NCBI RefSeq assembly: GCF_009296315.1
Contig: NZ_WHLY01000002.1
Span: 4,500,501 to 4,564,500, forward strand
Direction of reading: 5' to 3'
From: Salmonirosea aquatica
GTDB taxonomy: Bacteria; Bacteroidota; Bacteroidia; Cytophagales; Spirosomataceae
Length of the DNA: 64,000 nt
In this document: in pieces, positions 38,002 to 46,946 of the stretch
How the letters are laid out: each line of letters starts with the position of its first letter
Position numbering within the stretch: the stretch's first letter is position 1
The notes under the pieces: model-generated
Databases searched by the model: none
What the model was told of the DNA's origin: nothing
Seen by the model: only the letters and a program-made list of their open reading frames with translations
Position numbers and translations under genes: made by a program

Positions 38002-38019
38002 ATACCGTAAATACGGTAT
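38002..38019. promoter_or_regulatory. Perfect palindrome upstream of the histidine kinase
   Basis: ATACCGTA-AA-TACGGTAT is a perfect 8-bp inverted repeat, 51 bases before the kinase start, in the gene-free stretch 37952-38361. Size and symmetry fit the site of a dimeric NarL-type regulator, and the convergent regulator is the obvious candidate. The rest of the stretch holds a terminator at 38312 and nothing else recognised. Confidence 0.5.
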
Positions 38020-38311
38020 TGCCACTTCGCGACGTATAACCGAAGTTTGCACCACAATTAATATCGGTTGAAAAGCAGCAAATCAATTCGGGTACGGAAT
38101 CAGACTAATAATCTGAAGCCAGACCCAAATCCAGCTTCTGGAAAAGGTTTGTAGGACTACAATGCGTTTTCAATACACACTCCCTTAGGTTTGAGATTGC
38201 ACTAACAGGAAAAAGGCTCGTCGAAATTCGGACCTAGGTCCATCCCATATAACTACCCCCTATAATCGGGTACTTAAAAGTCACTCTCACATTATACACA
38301 CACACAAATGA

Positions 38312-38345
38312 AAGTCCGCCTCAAACCATTGAGGCGGACTTTTTT
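38312..38345. terminator. Intrinsic terminator hairpin
   Basis: AAGTCCGCCTCAA-ACCA-TTGAGGCGGACTT forms a 13-bp stem. On the plus strand it is followed by T5. On the minus strand it follows the stop of the 38362-39021 gene, with a mixed T-rich tail, so it probably ends that transcript. Confidence 0.7.
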
Positions 38346-38361
38346 ATTGATTGCCGGCCGC

Positions 38362-39021
38362 TTAGGGCTTGTCTTCTTTCGTCCAGTCAACTTTGAATTT
38401 CCCGTCGGTGATTTTGATCGTATCGGTTTCCTTCAATTTCTTGGAATTATCGTGGTCGTGGGGATCTCCGTTGACTACCATTCCTGCCCCCGCTCCCGTC
38501 AGGAGCTTCCTCTCGAGATTGGCCCGCAAACCGGTGCCCGTTGCCGTAGCCAGTGCCCGTTTCTGATAGTAAACACCCTGCAAAGTGGCCTCGAAGGTAC
38601 CCTCCACCGAGGTAGGAGTGACGGACGTAATGGTGACGGTACCTTCCATCGACTCGCCGTCGTGAAATCCGTGGCCCATTTTCTTGGTTTCTTCGGTATA
38701 GTCGACCAGCGCCCAGAATTTGCCACCCGATTTGGGTTGAAACCCTTTCTTATTCATCGCTTCCAGACTTTCAATGGGGTAGGTGCCGGGTTTCAGCTCA
38801 TCCTCAAAATAATACAACCGGACCCACAACTGTTCGTCGGGGTTGACTTTAAAACCCGCCAGGGCCAGATACCGGAAACCTTTGATAGGGATTTTGAGGC
38901 GTTTGGCTTCTGCCTTCCACTCGGTTCCGTCGATCGAGGCGGACATGAAATTTTCTGATTTCTGGGCGTAGGTGCTGCTAACCCACAATACGGCCAGGAG
39001 TAGTATGTATGCTTTTTTCAT
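38362..39021 (-). CDS. Secreted protein of unknown function
   Basis: 219 residues from the ATG at 39021, which begins a clean signal peptide (MKKAYILLLAVLWVSSTYAQ). The rest is strand-rich, with MSASIDGTEWKAEAKRLK, GFRYLALAGFKVN and a TVTITSVTPTSVEGTFEATL segment typical of small periplasmic proteins in Bacteroidota (DUF6252-like layout). No catalytic motif seen. It is followed by a terminator and appears to be monocistronic. Confidence 0.65.
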   Translation of the reverse strand: MKKAYILLLAVLWVSSTYAQKSENFMSASIDGTEWKAEAKRLKIPIKGFRYLALAGFKVNPDEQLWVRLYYFEDELKPGTYPIESLEAMNKKGFQPKSGGKFWALVDYTEETKKMGHGFHDGESMEGTVTITSVTPTSVEGTFEATLQGVYYQKRALATATGTGLRANLERKLLTGAGAGMVVNGDPHDHDNSKKLKETDTIKITDGKFKVDWTKEDKP

Positions 39022-39144
39022 GGTACTGGTGTTTTTTATGGAATCTGTATTCCGGGTATGAACAAAGATAGAGGGTCCTGCCCTACTCACCAAGCTACCC
39101 GTAGCGTCACTTAGTAAGCGGTACCCGAGGACTAGTAAAAAGCA

Positions 39145-39177
39145 GAAACCCGCTCTGTGTAGGTAAGAGCGGGTTTC
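39145..39177 (-). terminator. Intrinsic terminator behind the LiaF-like gene
   Basis: GAAACCCGCTCT pairs with AGAGCGGGTTTC across a 9-base loop. On the minus strand the stem is followed by TGCTTTTTACT. It lies 38 bases beyond the stop of the gene at 39215-40267. Confidence 0.75.
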
Positions 39178-39214
39178 GGGTATTAGAAGGAAATTTGTTG
39201 TTCCGATGGTTCGC

Positions 39215-40267
39215 TTAGTAGCGGCGGATCTTGACTTTCGAAAGGCCGGCGTCGTACCGAATGGCTACCCTGCGGGTGGCCGAGTCAAAGTCGGCGGAAC
39301 GATACAGATTGTCATTGACTTTCACCAGATCATCCATATCCTTGACATTCAGCGCTCCGTCGATGCGTACTTCGTACCCTACCGATTCGGGTATCTCCAG
39401 CGTCACCGAAGCTACGCCCGACTCAATCTCTACGTCAGCTTGGGGTACCTTGTCGCCCAGGCGCAATTCCAGATCGGCCACGCCGGTACTTACCTTCAAC
39501 GACTTGACTTTATAGGCGCTCAGGTCGAAATTGGCTTTACCGGCACCTACTCCCATATCAATATTCCAGATTGGATTCTCGTTCAGGTTGATCTCCACAT
39601 CGTTTTCCATTTTTCCATTTTTCAACTCCACATGGTTATTCTCCATTTTGAAGTCGATGACGGCCGTATTGGCGTTGCGGTTATTCCGGATATTGGCAGT
39701 GAATTCTCCTACCGAAGAGCGCGTGTCAGCCTCAAAGAGCTTGTCGGTGTCGCCTTTCAGTTTGAAATCGCCCGCCCCGCCCTCAAAATTTAGGGTGGCT
39801 TCCCGCAGGTTATTTTCCATATCGTACTCATAATGGCCATTTTGCACGTCTATTTTCTCCGAATCCGAGTCTTCGTCCCGCGAGCTTTCATCGTCGTCGT
39901 CATAACCCCGGTCGCGTTCTCTTTTGCGATCGCCAAAATCCCATTCATCGTCGTCATGGCGATCGTCGTCGTCATCGTCCCACCGGAAATTCCAGTTGTC
40001 GCGATGCCGGTCCAGGCTGCGCTCGGTGCGGTGCGTAATGCCCGCCAGTACCGCCAGGACAATCAGAATGCCCGAAATGCCGCGGCCAACGCTGCCCCGT
40101 TCGCCTCGGGAAGCCAGTAGGCCTATGCCTGCCAGGATCAATAACGCCGGCCAAAAGCGGGAAACTTCGTGCCAGTCGACGTGCAGGAAGCCCAGGTTGC
40201 GCAGCATCCAGAACACGCCCAGCACCACCAGAAGGCCGCCCCAGAAAATACCGTTTGATCTTTTCAT
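39215..40267 (-). CDS. LiaF-like/toast-rack membrane protein
   Basis: A 350-residue protein. The N-terminus has LiaI-LiaF-type membrane spans (ILGGLLVVLGVFWMLRNLGF and RFWPALLILAGIGLL). A strongly acidic Asp/Arg stretch (about 92-140, DDDDDRHDDDEWDF) follows, then a beta-rich LiaF/toast_rack C-terminal domain with ANFDLSAYKVKSLKVSTGVADLELRLGDK. LiaF-like proteins restrain envelope-stress signalling in Firmicutes. Here it is the last gene of a cluster with a PspC-domain protein and a small LiaI-like protein. The acidic stretch is unusual. Confidence 0.75.
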   Translation of the reverse strand: MKRSNGIFWGGLLVVLGVFWMLRNLGFLHVDWHEVSRFWPALLILAGIGLLASRGERGSVGRGISGILIVLAVLAGITHRTERSLDRHRDNWNFRWDDDDDDRHDDDEWDFGDRKRERDRGYDDDDESSRDEDSDSEKIDVQNGHYEYDMENNLREATLNFEGGAGDFKLKGDTDKLFEADTRSSVGEFTANIRNNRNANTAVIDFKMENNHVELKNGKMENDVEINLNENPIWNIDMGVGAGKANFDLSAYKVKSLKVSTGVADLELRLGDKVPQADVEIESGVASVTLEIPESVGYEVRIDGALNVKDMDDLVKVNDNLYRSADFDSATRRVAIRYDAGLSKVKIRRY

Positions 40268-40279
40268 GATGTAGGTTTT

Positions 40280-40465
40280 TTAATAATTTGAGTTTGTATT
40301 GTGTCCGGTACCCAACTGGTGTTTGAGCAGTAACAAACCGCCGGACACGATCAGGATGACGGGCAGGAAATAGCGTCCAAAATCAAAATCGGACAATTCT
40401 TCGATCAGAAACAGGGCTCCCACTACAATGAGCATGATGCCCCAAAAAATGTTACGAAAGTTCAT
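40280..40465 (-). CDS. Small LiaI/LiaF-type transmembrane protein
   Basis: A 61-residue protein with two hydrophobic segments (FWGIMLIVVGALFLIEEL and RYFLPVILIVSGGLLLL), matching the LiaI-LiaF-like transmembrane region without a soluble domain. It lies 12 bases before the LiaF-like gene and 110 bases behind the PspC-domain gene. It probably serves as a membrane partner of both. Confidence 0.7.
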   Translation of the reverse strand: MNFRNIFWGIMLIVVGALFLIEELSDFDFGRYFLPVILIVSGGLLLLKHQLGTGHNTNSNY

Positions 40466-40575
40466 GGCTGTATTTTCTGGTTTAAGAGTGTAACGTTTAG
40501 GAGGGTGGAAGGAGGCCGTTTTTCATTCCCGGCTTTGTCAGAACAAAAACATGGACTCAGGTACCCTGGATTCTT

Positions 40576-41273
40576 TTATTTCACTTGCGGGTAATCGCCG
40601 CTGGTGTCAGTTTCGCCATCGGGATCGGCGGGTTTGTCCGGATCGATAGTGGGGTTGGAAGATGGGGCATCGAACGGGCGGTAAGGTACCGGATCGGGAT
40701 CGACGGGTGGAAACGGGTCTACCGGTTGAAACGGATCAGCGGGGGGCGGGGGAGGGGTGTGCCCATTGTTGTATTGCTCTTTATCACGCTGCCGCAATAG
40801 CAGGAATGCTCCGGCAATGATCAGGGCAACCGGCCATACATACTCTCGCACCCGGTACCAGTAGGGGAGTTCATCCAGCAACAGAATAGCCCCGACACCC
40901 AGCAGAATGACTCCAATGATTTTAATAGAACGATCGGGATCGGAGCTCCCGGAAAAAATGCCTGTACCCGCGGGGCCGGACGTGGAATAGCCCGAAGACG
41001 AACTGGCAAACCGGGGATCGGACGGCTCGGTGCCGGGGGGTGATCGTAAGGGTTAGTAGGCGTGTTGAAGCCGGGGGTACCTTCGGGCAGCGCCGCCCAT
41101 AGAACGATGTAGATAACGGCTGTCCAGAAAAAAGTGGGCGGAATAGGGAGCAACAGCGCTACCACCCACAGGACGCGGATGATGGTGCGGTCGATGTTGA
41201 AGTAGTGGGCCATACCCGCTGCCACCCCGCCCAGGACGGCTTCGCTCGGTATGCGGGTTAGTTTCTTTTCCAT
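40576..41273 (-). pseudogene. PspC-domain plus LiaF-type membrane protein, frameshifted
   Basis: The N-terminal PspC domain is clear (KLTRIPSEAVLGGVAAGMAHYF, IIRVLWVVALLL). The frame then drifts into low-complexity sequence, while another frame carries LLDELPYWYRVREYVWPVALI. Adding one base to the six-G run at 41035-41040 joins them: NPYDHPPGTEPSDPRF continues to DRSIKIIGVILLGVGAILLLDELP. The repaired protein is about 232 residues: PspC domain, linker, two spans, then a Pro/Asp-rich tail. It would be an envelope-stress membrane protein. Confidence 0.75.
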
Positions 41274-41493
41274 GGTGTTAGGTTTTGAGGTTGAATATTT
41301 TAGGAATAGGTAAAAACCGGACTAGGATTTTTATCCAAATAAAACAACTTTCGTCTTTATTTGCAATCAAAGGTAGTAGGTAATGCAAGATACTGCAACC
41401 CGAAAACTTACAATCGGTTGTGGATCGGGTTGAATGGTGATTTTTTCAGGTGAGTTTGCTGCCGATTTGTGAGGTAAACCAGCAAGCCAGCGA

Positions 41494-42120
41494 CTATTCG
41501 TCCACTTCCAAGGCCTCCAGTACGTCCATCAAGGCGCCGAAGTCCTTATAGCCTGGTCGTAGTTCCGCGCTACCCCGCAGGGCGATTCCGCTGATGCCGA
41601 GCTCCTCGACAAATTCAGGTACGAGTACCTGCTGATCCAGTCCAAATCCCAGTAGAATTGGATATTCTTTTCCCAGCGTCTGGAGGTAGGAGCCCCATTC
41701 ATCGGTGAGTTCGGGTTCTTCAGCGCTTTCCAGCAGAAAATAGGTTACCTCCGCCGCAGAGCGTCCCATCAGCGCATCCAGTTCATCAGCTTCGTAATGG
41801 TCCACATCCACCCGCAGGAGCAGAGGTTTGTCCAGTTCGCTTTTCAAGTACACCAGCAAGTCGGGGTCCTCTACCTGCAAGGCATCGAATTCGTACTCAG
41901 CCAGTAATGCCAGTAGTTTCCTGGGGTCCGTTTCTGACGACTCGGCCACCAGCCGTACCCCGGCTACCCACGCCCGGATTTCGGCGTATTTTTTGGGATG
42001 TACGTAGCTGGAAGAATGCTCGTCCACGGAGAAACCGAGCATATCTACGCCCATGCCCGCGCAGTAGCGGGCATCCGATAGGTTGGTGACGTTGCTGATT
42101 TTAACGATCGTGGCAAGCAT
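41494..42120 (-). CDS. Degenerate TrpF-like (phosphoribosylanthranilate isomerase-like) protein
   Basis: 208 residues from the ATG at 42120. It has the TrpF barrel pattern: VKISNVTNLSDARYCAGMGVDMLGF, then VHPKKYAEIRAW and a C-terminal ISGIALRGSAELRPGYKDF. True TrpF has a catalytic Cys in KxCG; here the position reads KISN with Ser9. It is therefore unlikely to be the tryptophan-pathway enzyme, and no other trp genes are present. It ends up 101 bases downstream of metG on the same strand. Confidence 0.65.
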   Translation of the reverse strand: MLATIVKISNVTNLSDARYCAGMGVDMLGFSVDEHSSSYVHPKKYAEIRAWVAGVRLVAESSETDPRKLLALLAEYEFDALQVEDPDLLVYLKSELDKPLLLRVDVDHYEADELDALMGRSAAEVTYFLLESAEEPELTDEWGSYLQTLGKEYPILLGFGLDQQVLVPEFVEELGISGIALRGSAELRPGYKDFGALMDVLEALEVDE

Positions 42121-42220
42121 AAGCTGACAGGGAATTGGTGGATACTGGATTTTGGATACTGGATCGGGGCCGCACGCGTGGGTAGGCCTCATGCCGGATA
42201 TGGACTGGAAAATGCCAGAT

Positions 42221-44278
42221 TCAACTGACGGTACCCCCGTTCCAGATAGCCTTGCCGGGCTGAATGAACGCCAGGCTGCCATCACGGTCTTCGGCCATCA
42301 GGATCATGCCCTGCGACTCCATGCCCATCATCTTGCGCGGGGCCAGGTTGGCCAGGTACAGTACCTGCCGTCCGGTAACTTCCTCGGGCTTGAAATGCTC
42401 GGCGATGCCGCTCAGCACGGTGCGCTGTTCGGTACCGATGTCGAGTTTAATTTTCAGGAGTTTCTTGCTTTTGGGTACCGCTTCAGCTTCCAGTACGGTA
42501 GCAACGCGGATATCCATTTTGGCAAAATCATCAAATTGTATCTCGGCCCGTACCTCGGGTACCTGCTTGCTTTCCAGTTCGTTCATGCGCTTGGCTTCGT
42601 GGAGTTTTTCGATTTGTTTCTGAATGACATCATCTTCTATTTTCTCAAACAACAGGCTCGATTCGCCCAGGACGTGTCCGGCGGGCAGTAGGTCAGCGCG
42701 TCCGGCGACGTGCCAGGTCGTCTTCTCTGCTCCTAGCTGGGTGTTGATTTTGGCGGCGGTAAACGGCAGAAACGGCTCGGCCACGATCGCCAGCGAAGCC
42801 GTAATTTGCAGCGCAATGTTCATGATCGTATCTACCCGGCGACTGTCGGTCTTGATGGCGTGCCAGGGTTGTGTTTCGGCCAGGTACTTGTTGCCCAGGC
42901 GCGCCAGATCCATCACCAGCGTAAGGCCTTCGCGGAAACGGTAGTTTTCCAGCGCGTCGGCGATGCGGGCAGGAAAAGCGGCGAGTTCTTCGAGGGTACT
43001 TTGGTCGATTTCCTGCAACTCACTCACCGAAGGTACCTTGCCTTCGCAAAATTTCTGCGTCAGGATCATAGCGCGGTTCACGAAGTTGCCGAATACGCCC
43101 ACCAATTCACTGTTATTGCGGGTCTGGAAATCTTTCCAGGTAAACTCGCTGTCCTTAGTTTCGGGCGCGTTGGCGGTAAGTACATAGCGCAGCACATCCT
43201 GCTTGCCCGGAAATTCAGCCAGGTACTCGTGCAGCCACACGGCCCAGTTTCGTGAGGTCGAAATCTTGTCGCCTTCCAGGTTCATGAATTCGTTGGCGGG
43301 TACCTGGTCGGGCAGTACATAGGTACCTTCGGCCATGAGCGTCGCGGGGAAAATCAGGCAGTGAAACACGATGTTGTCTTTCCCGATGAAATGCACCAGT
43401 TTGGTGTCGTCTTCTTTCCACCATTTTTCCCAACCCGCATCGGTCCCATTTTTCTGCGTGAGCCAATCTTTCGTAGCCGAAATATACCCAATCGGCGCCT
43501 CGAACCACACATACAGTACCTTGCCGTCGGTGTCGGGCAAGGGTACCTTGATGCCCCAGTCCAGATCGCGGGTCATGGCGCGGGGTTTCAGGCCCTCTTT
43601 CAGCCACGACTGGCACTGGCCCAATACGTTGGTTTTCCACTCGGGATGGCTGTCAATGTATTCCTGAATCTGCGGCTGCATGGTATCCAGTGGCAGAAAC
43701 CAGTTGGTGGTAGCCTTCAAAACGGGTTGCGCGCCCGAAAGCGTAGATCGCGGGTCGATCAATTCCGTCGGACTCAGCGTGGAGCCGCAGCGCTCGCACT
43801 GATCGCCGTAGGCGTTGGGATTGGCGCAGACCGGACAGGTACCTACAATGTATCGGTCGGCCAGGAATTGCTGCGCGGTTTCGTCGAAGTACTGCTCAGT
43901 GGTTTCTTCTATGAAGACGCCTTTTTCGTACAGATCCTTGAAAATTTCCTGCGAGGTTTCGTGGTGTACAGGCTTGCTGGTGCGGGAATACACATCGAAC
44001 GAAATACCCAAATCGGCAAAAGAATCAGCAATCTGCGTATAGTACTTGTCGACCACTTCCTGCGGAGTCACACCTTCCTTTTTAGCCCGGATCGTGATGG
44101 GTACCCCGTGCTCGTCGGTACCGCTGATGAAGGCAACTTCCGCGCCTTTGGAGCGCAGGTAGCGTACATAAATATCCGCCGGGACATAGCAACCCGCCAA
44201 ATGCCCGATGTGGATGGGGCCATTGGCGTAAATAAGGGCGGCGGTGACGGTATAGCGTTGGGGATTGGTCAGAGACAT
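42221..44278 (-). CDS. metG: Methionyl-tRNA synthetase
   Basis: About 685 residues from the ATG at 44278. It has the class I HIGH motif as HIGH in [10 protein letters not shown], a zinc knuckle ([18 protein letters not shown]), the KMSKS equivalent as DKISTS, and a C-terminal tRNA-binding EMAP/Arc1p-like domain ([20 protein letters not shown]). It charges tRNA-Met in the cytoplasm. The length is normal for the dimeric MetG with the C-terminal extension. Several Val-Pro and Gly-Thr pairs are encoded by GGTACC. Confidence 0.95.
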   Translation of the reverse strand: MSLTNPQRYTVTAALIYANGPIHIGHLAGCYVPADIYVRYLRSKGAEVAFISGTDEHGVPITIRAKKEGVTPQEVVDKYYTQIADSFADLGISFDVYSRTSKPVHHETSQEIFKDLYEKGVFIEETTEQYFDETAQQFLADRYIVGTCPVCANPNAYGDQCERCGSTLSPTELIDPRSTLSGAQPVLKATTNWFLPLDTMQPQIQEYIDSHPEWKTNVLGQCQSWLKEGLKPRAMTRDLDWGIKVPLPDTDGKVLYVWFEAPIGYISATKDWLTQKNGTDAGWEKWWKEDDTKLVHFIGKDNIVFHCLIFPATLMAEGTYVLPDQVPANEFMNLEGDKISTSRNWAVWLHEYLAEFPGKQDVLRYVLTANAPETKDSEFTWKDFQTRNNSELVGVFGNFVNRAMILTQKFCEGKVPSVSELQEIDQSTLEELAAFPARIADALENYRFREGLTLVMDLARLGNKYLAETQPWHAIKTDSRRVDTIMNIALQITASLAIVAEPFLPFTAAKINTQLGAEKTTWHVAGRADLLPAGHVLGESSLLFEKIEDDVIQKQIEKLHEAKRMNELESKQVPEVRAEIQFDDFAKMDIRVATVLEAEAVPKSKKLLKIKLDIGTEQRTVLSGIAEHFKPEEVTGRQVLYLANLAPRKMMGMESQGMILMAEDRDGSLAFIQPGKAIWNGGTVS

Positions 44279-44418
44279 ATTCAGCAAAAAAGTAAAATCG
44301 ATAGCGGGTAGATAACAAACACTAGTTCCGCAAAATTAGTAAAAAGCGGCCGTGCGTGGCCAGAATTATATTTTGTGAGTTAATAGGTAAACTATTTTTG
44401 CTATTTTGTAAAAAATAC

Positions 44419-44450
44419 TTGACATAAATGTAAAATTTACTTTACATTTG
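44419..44450 (+). promoter_or_regulatory. Bacteroidota-type promoter overlapped by an inverted-repeat operator
   Basis: TTG at 44419-44421 and TACATTTG at 44443-44450, spaced by 21 bases, fit the Bacteroidota -33/-7 elements. The inverted repeat AAATGTAAA (44426-44434) / TTTACATTT (44441-44449) covers the -7 box, and a second palindrome, GTAAAATTTAC (44430-44440), lies inside it. A good candidate for autoregulation by the HTH protein encoded as the second gene. Confidence 0.6.
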
Positions 44451-44482
44451 TCTCAGTCATTTTTACTTAAAATCTATTAGCC

Positions 44483-45031
44483 ATGAAAACAAAAAACCTT
44501 TTACCCAACCGCTTGAAGCCCATGGGATGGGTACTGCTGGTACTCTTTATCCCGCTGGGAATGTGGTGTCTGATTTCGGATGAGGATTTTCCGATTCAGG
44601 CCGAAGTCACAATTCCCTGGCCCTTTGAGGACGTATACTCGCTGTCGGGTACCGTCTCGAACGGAGGATCTCATATCAGCGGATCTTCCACGCTGGATGA
44701 AAACCCAACCGGTACGCTTACGCTCAACCTAATCGATGAAATTATTTCGCTGGCTATTATTGCCGGACTGATTTTGACGGGTTTTGCCCGGGTCAAGAAT
44801 GAAGACGAACGCACCGCCCAAATGCGCCTGGGTGCCTTGCAATGGGCGATTTATGGCAACACGCTGGTGTTGGTACTTTGCATTATGTTTGTGCACGGGC
44901 TACCCTTCCTGACTATCATGATCTACAATATGTTCACGCCGCTGCTCATTTTCGTGCTGCGTTTTCATTGGCTGCTGTTCAAGGAAGCACGGGAAGTAAG
45001 GCGAAATGAAGGTACTCTTTTGGCCTTATGA
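44483..45031 (+). CDS. Membrane protein coupled to an XRE regulator (DUF2975-like)
   Basis: A 182-residue protein with about four membrane spans (about 14-34, 82-102, 115-137, 143-165) and one extracytoplasmic loop containing SLSGTVSNGGSHISG. The size, layout and coupling to a small HTH protein are those of DUF2975-like two-gene modules, though the sequence match is not certain. Its end overlaps the HTH start by four bases. Function unknown; the HTH protein probably regulates it. Confidence 0.65.
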   Translation: MKTKNLLPNRLKPMGWVLLVLFIPLGMWCLISDEDFPIQAEVTIPWPFEDVYSLSGTVSNGGSHISGSSTLDENPTGTLTLNLIDEIISLAIIAGLILTGFARVKNEDERTAQMRLGALQWAIYGNTLVLVLCIMFVHGLPFLTIMIYNMFTPLLIFVLRFHWLLFKEAREVRRNEGTLLAL

Positions 45032-45228
45032 AAAATCGGATCAGAATCGAACGCGCCATTCTCAACATCACGCAGGCCGAACTGGCCGACCGCGTGCAGG
45101 TATCACGGCAGACGATCAACGCCATCGAGGCCGAAAAGTACTCGCCTTCGCTGGCGCTGGGCATGAAGATCGCCCGCGTGTTTTCAAAAACGACCGATGA
45201 GGTTTTTGAGTTGGAGGAAGAGGATTAA
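45028..45228 (+). CDS. Small XRE-family (YozG-like) transcriptional regulator
   Basis: A 66-residue helix-turn-helix protein: RAILNITQAELADRVQVSRQTINAIEAEKYSPSL is a canonical XRE domain, with an acidic tail (VFELEEED). It overlaps the membrane protein gene by ATGA, so the two are translationally coupled. The likely operator is the palindrome over the promoter at 44426-44449. A strong terminator follows 24 bases later. Confidence 0.85.
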   Translation: MKNRIRIERAILNITQAELADRVQVSRQTINAIEAEKYSPSLALGMKIARVFSKTTDEVFELEEED

Positions 45229-45251
45229 AAGAAAAATTACACCAGACATCG

Positions 45252-45299
45252 GGCCCGATTTGTGATCCAGTGGATTATGATTCGGGCCTTCTTTTTTTT
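45252..45299 (+). terminator. Intrinsic terminator behind the HTH gene
   Basis: GGCCCGA (45252-45258) pairs with TCGGGCC (45282-45288), with an inner ATCC-AGT-GGAT stem, followed by TTCTTTTTTTT. It closes the membrane protein/HTH operon before the HigBA promoter region. Confidence 0.85.
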
Positions 45300-45328
45300 G
45301 ATTATCAAAAACATTCACGGGATTCTCT

Positions 45329-45375
45329 ATATGTCGATACTTACATATCTTGTAAAAAAATATTTTTATATGTAA
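45329..45375. promoter_or_regulatory. Candidate HigA operator: ATATGT/ACATAT half-sites
   Basis: ATATGT at 45329-45334, ACATAT at 45343-45348 (8-base spacer) and ATATGTAA at 45368-45375, which pairs with TTACATAT at 45341-45348. These inverted half-sites lie 41-87 bases before the HigB start and fit autoregulation of the module. Confidence 0.45.
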
Positions 45376-45415
45376 ATCCTTGGCGGTATTTTTACGTTAG
45401 TAACCATAAAGATGA

Positions 45416-45709
45416 ATGGTCGTCATCAGCAAAACAATACTCAACGAATTTTGCCAGAGGTACCCTGATGCCGGGGCAGCTTTTAACGAATGGTACCTTC
45501 AGGTGAAAGCCGCCGACTGGAATAATCTGACTTCGGTCAAACAAACTTTCAACTCGGTGGATTATGTCGGTAATGACCGTTTTGTCTTTAACATTCGGGG
45601 AAATCGCTATCGGCTGGTGGCGATGATTTTCTTTGATAAGCGTACTGTATTCATTCGGTTCGTAGGTACCCACGCCGAATACGATAAAATTGATTGTGCG
45701 ACCATTTAG
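45416..45709 (+). CDS. higB: HigB-type mRNA interferase toxin
   Basis: A 97-residue RelE-fold toxin: MVVISKTILNEFCQRYPDAG, then VDYVGNDRFVFNIRGNRYRLV and the C-terminal IRFVGTHAEYDKID. The last motif (GTHxxYDKI) is diagnostic of the HigB toxin family. It cleaves mRNA on the ribosome. A paralogous module lies at 57.5 kb. The antitoxin starts 13 bases downstream, in the toxin-first order typical of higBA. Confidence 0.88.
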   Translation: MVVISKTILNEFCQRYPDAGAAFNEWYLQVKAADWNNLTSVKQTFNSVDYVGNDRFVFNIRGNRYRLVAMIFFDKRTVFIRFVGTHAEYDKIDCATI

Positions 45710-45722
45710 ACTTCTAATTCCT

Positions 45723-46109
45723 ATGAAAACGCCAACGAACGAAACGGAGTACCGTCACTTGATGGCTAGGATTGAAAGCCACTTACAAAAAGCTACTTCG
45801 CAGGGGGGCTTTTCCAGCCTTACTCCCGACGAAGCGAGCGAGCTGGCGCATCTGTCTCAAATAGCGGAAAACTACGAGGATAGCATTCCGCTAATGCCAG
45901 TCCGGGTACCTCAGGGTATTCCTGAAATGATAAGTTTCAAAATGTACGAACTGAAAATGAACCAGCGCGAGATGGCCCAATTGCTGGAAATAGCCGAAAC
46001 GCGGCTGTCCGAAATTCTGCGGGGTAAACGTGGCGTGACGATGGCATTGGCCAAACAGTTACGCACCAAGCTGGGAATCGATGCAGACTTTATTTTGGAG
46101 TATGCCTAG
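45723..46109 (+). CDS. higA: HigA-type XRE antitoxin
   Basis: 128 residues from the ATG at 45723; the longer frame would overlap the toxin. An N-terminal helical toxin-binding part precedes a C-terminal HTH: MYELKMNQREMAQLLEIAETRLSEILRGKRGVTM. This order is standard for HigA of the large type. It binds HigB and probably represses the operon through the half-sites at 45329-45375. Confidence 0.85.
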   Translation: MKTPTNETEYRHLMARIESHLQKATSQGGFSSLTPDEASELAHLSQIAENYEDSIPLMPVRVPQGIPEMISFKMYELKMNQREMAQLLEIAETRLSEILRGKRGVTMALAKQLRTKLGIDADFILEYA

Positions 46110-46128
46110 GTAGGTAATATAATTTCCT

Positions 46129-46935
46129 TCAATCCTCCCCCAGCCGCCAGAAGCGCTCGTAGGGGTTGACGTACTCTTCCAGCGGGGCGATGGGCATCAG
46201 CTCCATGGGTACCAGCGGGCTATCGATCTGCACCTGCATGCCTTTCAGCCAGGCTAGCTTGGCATAGCCTGCGGCAGGCAGGGCGATTAAATTGGCCAAA
46301 AACGGATTATGGCGGCTGTACCTTTTTTCGCACATAGTCTCGATGGAACGCTTTACTTTACCTATGTCTTTTTCCAGCATACCTATGAAAAACTCCTTAC
46401 TGTGCTGGGCGCTCTTATATCTCTTGGCTTGCTTGTCAAATTGAATAAGATGCTTTTCCAGACTCTCCCAGTCGTCGAGCAGAATGCATTGGATCGCACG
46501 AGCGTAAACCAAGAGCCCGTCCTTTGTTTTCTCGTCCCACCACTGGTGACGGAGGGTGCTGTACTGTTGGATTAAAGCTTCGCAGTCGCTCAGCAGTAGG
46601 TAGGAGAAGTGGCTGACAAAACCCATGTAGTCTACCTTTACATCCGGTTCAATATATTCCGCTTTTTTATCTTTGGGCCAATATCCGAAGCGCAGGACAC
46701 CATAGGTTGTCAGCGTGCCGCAGTTATAGAATTCCTGTTTGGCAGCCGGTATGTTCTTTTCGAATAGTAGGCGATATAGCGCAATCTTTTCATGATCTGC
46801 CCAAAGTATGGGAAGAGTGAGACGGTCGAACTCATGGGGCTTCTCCCGGAAAATCCCCATGAGTCTAGGCAGTCTAAAGTTTACGATATATGAGTATTGT
46901 TCATCAAGAATGGCTAAGCTCTCTTTCTTTGTCAT
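46129..46935 (-). CDS. Imm49-like immunity protein (tentative)
   Basis: A 268-residue, largely helical cytoplasmic protein. The C-terminal part (FLANLIALPAAGYAKLAWLKGMQVQIDSPLVPMELMP) resembles the Imm49 pattern, in which a helix is followed by Gly-x-x-Val and a Pro-rich end. Imm49 proteins protect against polymorphic toxins, but no toxin gene is adjacent, so it may be an orphan immunity gene. The family call is tentative. It converges with higA, with 19 bases between the ends. Confidence 0.5.
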   Translation of the reverse strand: MTKKESLAILDEQYSYIVNFRLPRLMGIFREKPHEFDRLTLPILWADHEKIALYRLLFEKNIPAAKQEFYNCGTLTTYGVLRFGYWPKDKKAEYIEPDVKVDYMGFVSHFSYLLLSDCEALIQQYSTLRHQWWDEKTKDGLLVYARAIQCILLDDWESLEKHLIQFDKQAKRYKSAQHSKEFFIGMLEKDIGKVKRSIETMCEKRYSRHNPFLANLIALPAAGYAKLAWLKGMQVQIDSPLVPMELMPIAPLEEYVNPYERFWRLGED

Positions 46936-46946
46936 AAAAGAAGGGT

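Noticed and set aside
43361-44311. Plus-strand open frame of 316 codons opposite metG
   Set aside because: metG on the other strand is complete with all motifs; the frame is a shadow.
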